Shown here in pieces: positions 5,576-6,251 of a stretch of 6,251 bases of DNA. The position numbers were made by a program, and so were the translations under genes. How positions within the stretch are numbered: position 1 is the first letter of the stretch; every line of letters begins with the position of its first letter. The notes beneath the pieces are model-generated. The model made no database searches. It was not told where the DNA came from and saw only the letters and a program-made list of their open reading frames with translations. Source of the DNA: Gammaproteobacteria bacterium (GTDB taxonomy: Bacteria; Pseudomonadota; Gammaproteobacteria; Arenicellales; DRJH01); contig DRJH01000269.1 in assembly GCA_011052285.1 (NCBI GenBank), forward strand, positions 1 to 6,251, written 5' to 3'.

Positions 5576-6251
5576 TCAACTCCGGTGGGTCGACTCAAGT
5601 GGCAGACGTGCCGCCCAGGGTGCCAAATGGCGCCGCTCGCGAGGATTATCCGGCATATTACGGGTTGGGCTAAAAAATATCCCGGGTGCATGCAGCAGTT
5701 TGCTGTAGGGAAATACCAGCATCAGCGTAATAACCAGTGACAGATGCAAAATCAACAGTGGCTCACCTGGCAGCGGCTGCCAATCAAAACGCAATAGGCC
5801 GAGAATAAAGGCTTTGAGCCCGACAATATCCGGATGCGTCACATATTTCATGGTCAAACCGGAGATTCCGATACCCACCAGTAACGCCAGCATTAAGTGA
5901 TCGGAAGGTGCTGAAATATAACGAACCCGATCGACCAGCACCCGCCGCGCCCACAACCCGAGCAGGCCCACGACCATGGCCATACCGGCATAGATACCGA
6001 GCCACTGCAGCATGACCACCCATTGTGGCACCGGTGCCATAAAGTAGCGCAGGTGACGCAGTAGCGCGAGCAACATCCCGAAGTGAAACAGGTAGCCGAA
6101 CAGCCAGATCCAGCGATTGCTCTTGAACAGGCTTTCAAACAGTGCGACTTCACGGACCATCCGCAGCGCTACACCACCTCGAGTCAGCGGTGCCGGGGTG
6201 GTAGGAATGACCAGCGGAGACGGAACCTTGATGTATCGTATGACACGAGCC
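5576..6251 (-). CDS. dsrM: DsrM, NarI-like diheme cytochrome b membrane subunit (N-terminus cut off by window edge)
   Basis: The frame is open from the window end to the TGA at 5578-5576, giving 224 residues. It continues through the ATG at 6160-6158: the 30 codons before it contain no stop and encode family-like sequence (YIKVPSPLVIPTTPAP), so that ATG is internal. At least four membrane segments follow, at about window residues 45-70, 77-100, 117-135 and 163-182. Histidines 56 and 66 in the first of these are ten residues apart, and His169 and His187 in the last are eighteen apart. This is the same spacing as the two pairs of haem b ligands in NarI. DsrM should exchange electrons between the quinone pool and the DsrK clusters. 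Known DsrM proteins are around 240-250 residues, so about 20 residues, including much of the first helix, are probably missing. Confidence 0.94.
   Translation of the reverse strand, partial: ARVIRYIKVPSPLVIPTTPAPLTRGGVALRMVREVALFESLFKSNRWIWLFGYLFHFGMLLALLRHLRYFMAPVPQWVVMLQWLGIYAGMAMVVGLLGLWARRVLVDRVRYISAPSDHLMLALLVGIGISGLTMKYVTHPDIVGLKAFILGLLRFDWQPLPGEPLLILHLSLVITLMLVFPYSKLLHAPGIFFSPTRNMPDNPRERRHLAPWAARLPLESTHRS

Noticed and set aside
4779..5708. Long plus-strand open frame of 309 codons antisense to dsrK
   Set aside because: It lies opposite a certain dsrK frame and reaches into the dsrM end. Its composition is typical of an antisense shadow and it shows no family motif.
5576..6160. dsrM starting at the ATG at 6160-6158
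   Set aside because: The frame stays open to the window edge and the 30 upstream codons encode sequence typical of DsrM before its second helix, so this ATG is internal.
1..6251. A previously undescribed biological system in this window
   Set aside because: All six genes match known dsrMKLJOP components in order and domain content, with only small sequence-level oddities. Nothing is left unexplained between them.

Overview
The window is one continuous stretch of minus-strand genes that I read as the membrane and electron-transfer part of a dissimilatory sulfur metabolism (dsr) operon. In transcription order, from high to low coordinates, it holds dsrM (5' end cut by the window), dsrK, dsrL, dsrJ, dsrO and dsrP (3' end cut by the window). 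All six run the same way, with gaps of 0 to 21 bases, so they are almost certainly co-transcribed. There is no gene-free stretch over 300 bases, and I see no RNA gene, mobile element, CRISPR array, internal promoter or factor-independent terminator. dsrA, dsrB, dsrEFH, dsrC, dsrN and similar genes, if present, lie outside the window.

The order M-K-L-J-O-P, with the flavoprotein gene dsrL between dsrK and dsrJ, is the arrangement known from sulfur-oxidizing Proteobacteria such as Allochromatium vinosum (dsrABEFHCMKLJOPNRS). Sulfate reducers usually carry dsrMKJOP without dsrL, and green sulfur bacteria have dsrL elsewhere in the cluster. With moderate GC (about half, by eye), this suggests a gammaproteobacterial-type sulfur oxidizer using the reverse Dsr pathway. 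The genus cannot be told from the sequence.

DsrM (NarI-like diheme b cytochrome) and DsrK (HdrD-like Fe-S protein with a CCG cluster site) form the cytoplasm-facing module that should handle the DsrC trisulfide/disulfide couple. DsrJ (triheme cytochrome c), DsrO (exported ferredoxin-like protein with four 4Fe-4S sites) and DsrP (NrfD/PsrC-type quinone-interacting membrane protein) form the periplasm-facing module. DsrL is a cytoplasmic Fe-S flavoprotein that passes electrons from DsrAB-catalysed sulfide/persulfide oxidation to NAD(P)+.

Points worth a second look are a non-canonical Lys-Arg Tat signal on DsrO, a perfect hairpin over the dsrJ stop codon reaching into the dsrO ribosome-binding region, zero spacing between dsrL and dsrJ with a weak start signal, absence of the GltD-type YRR NADPH motif in DsrL, and conservation of the candidate cysteine haem ligand in DsrJ. 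I found no previously undescribed system here.
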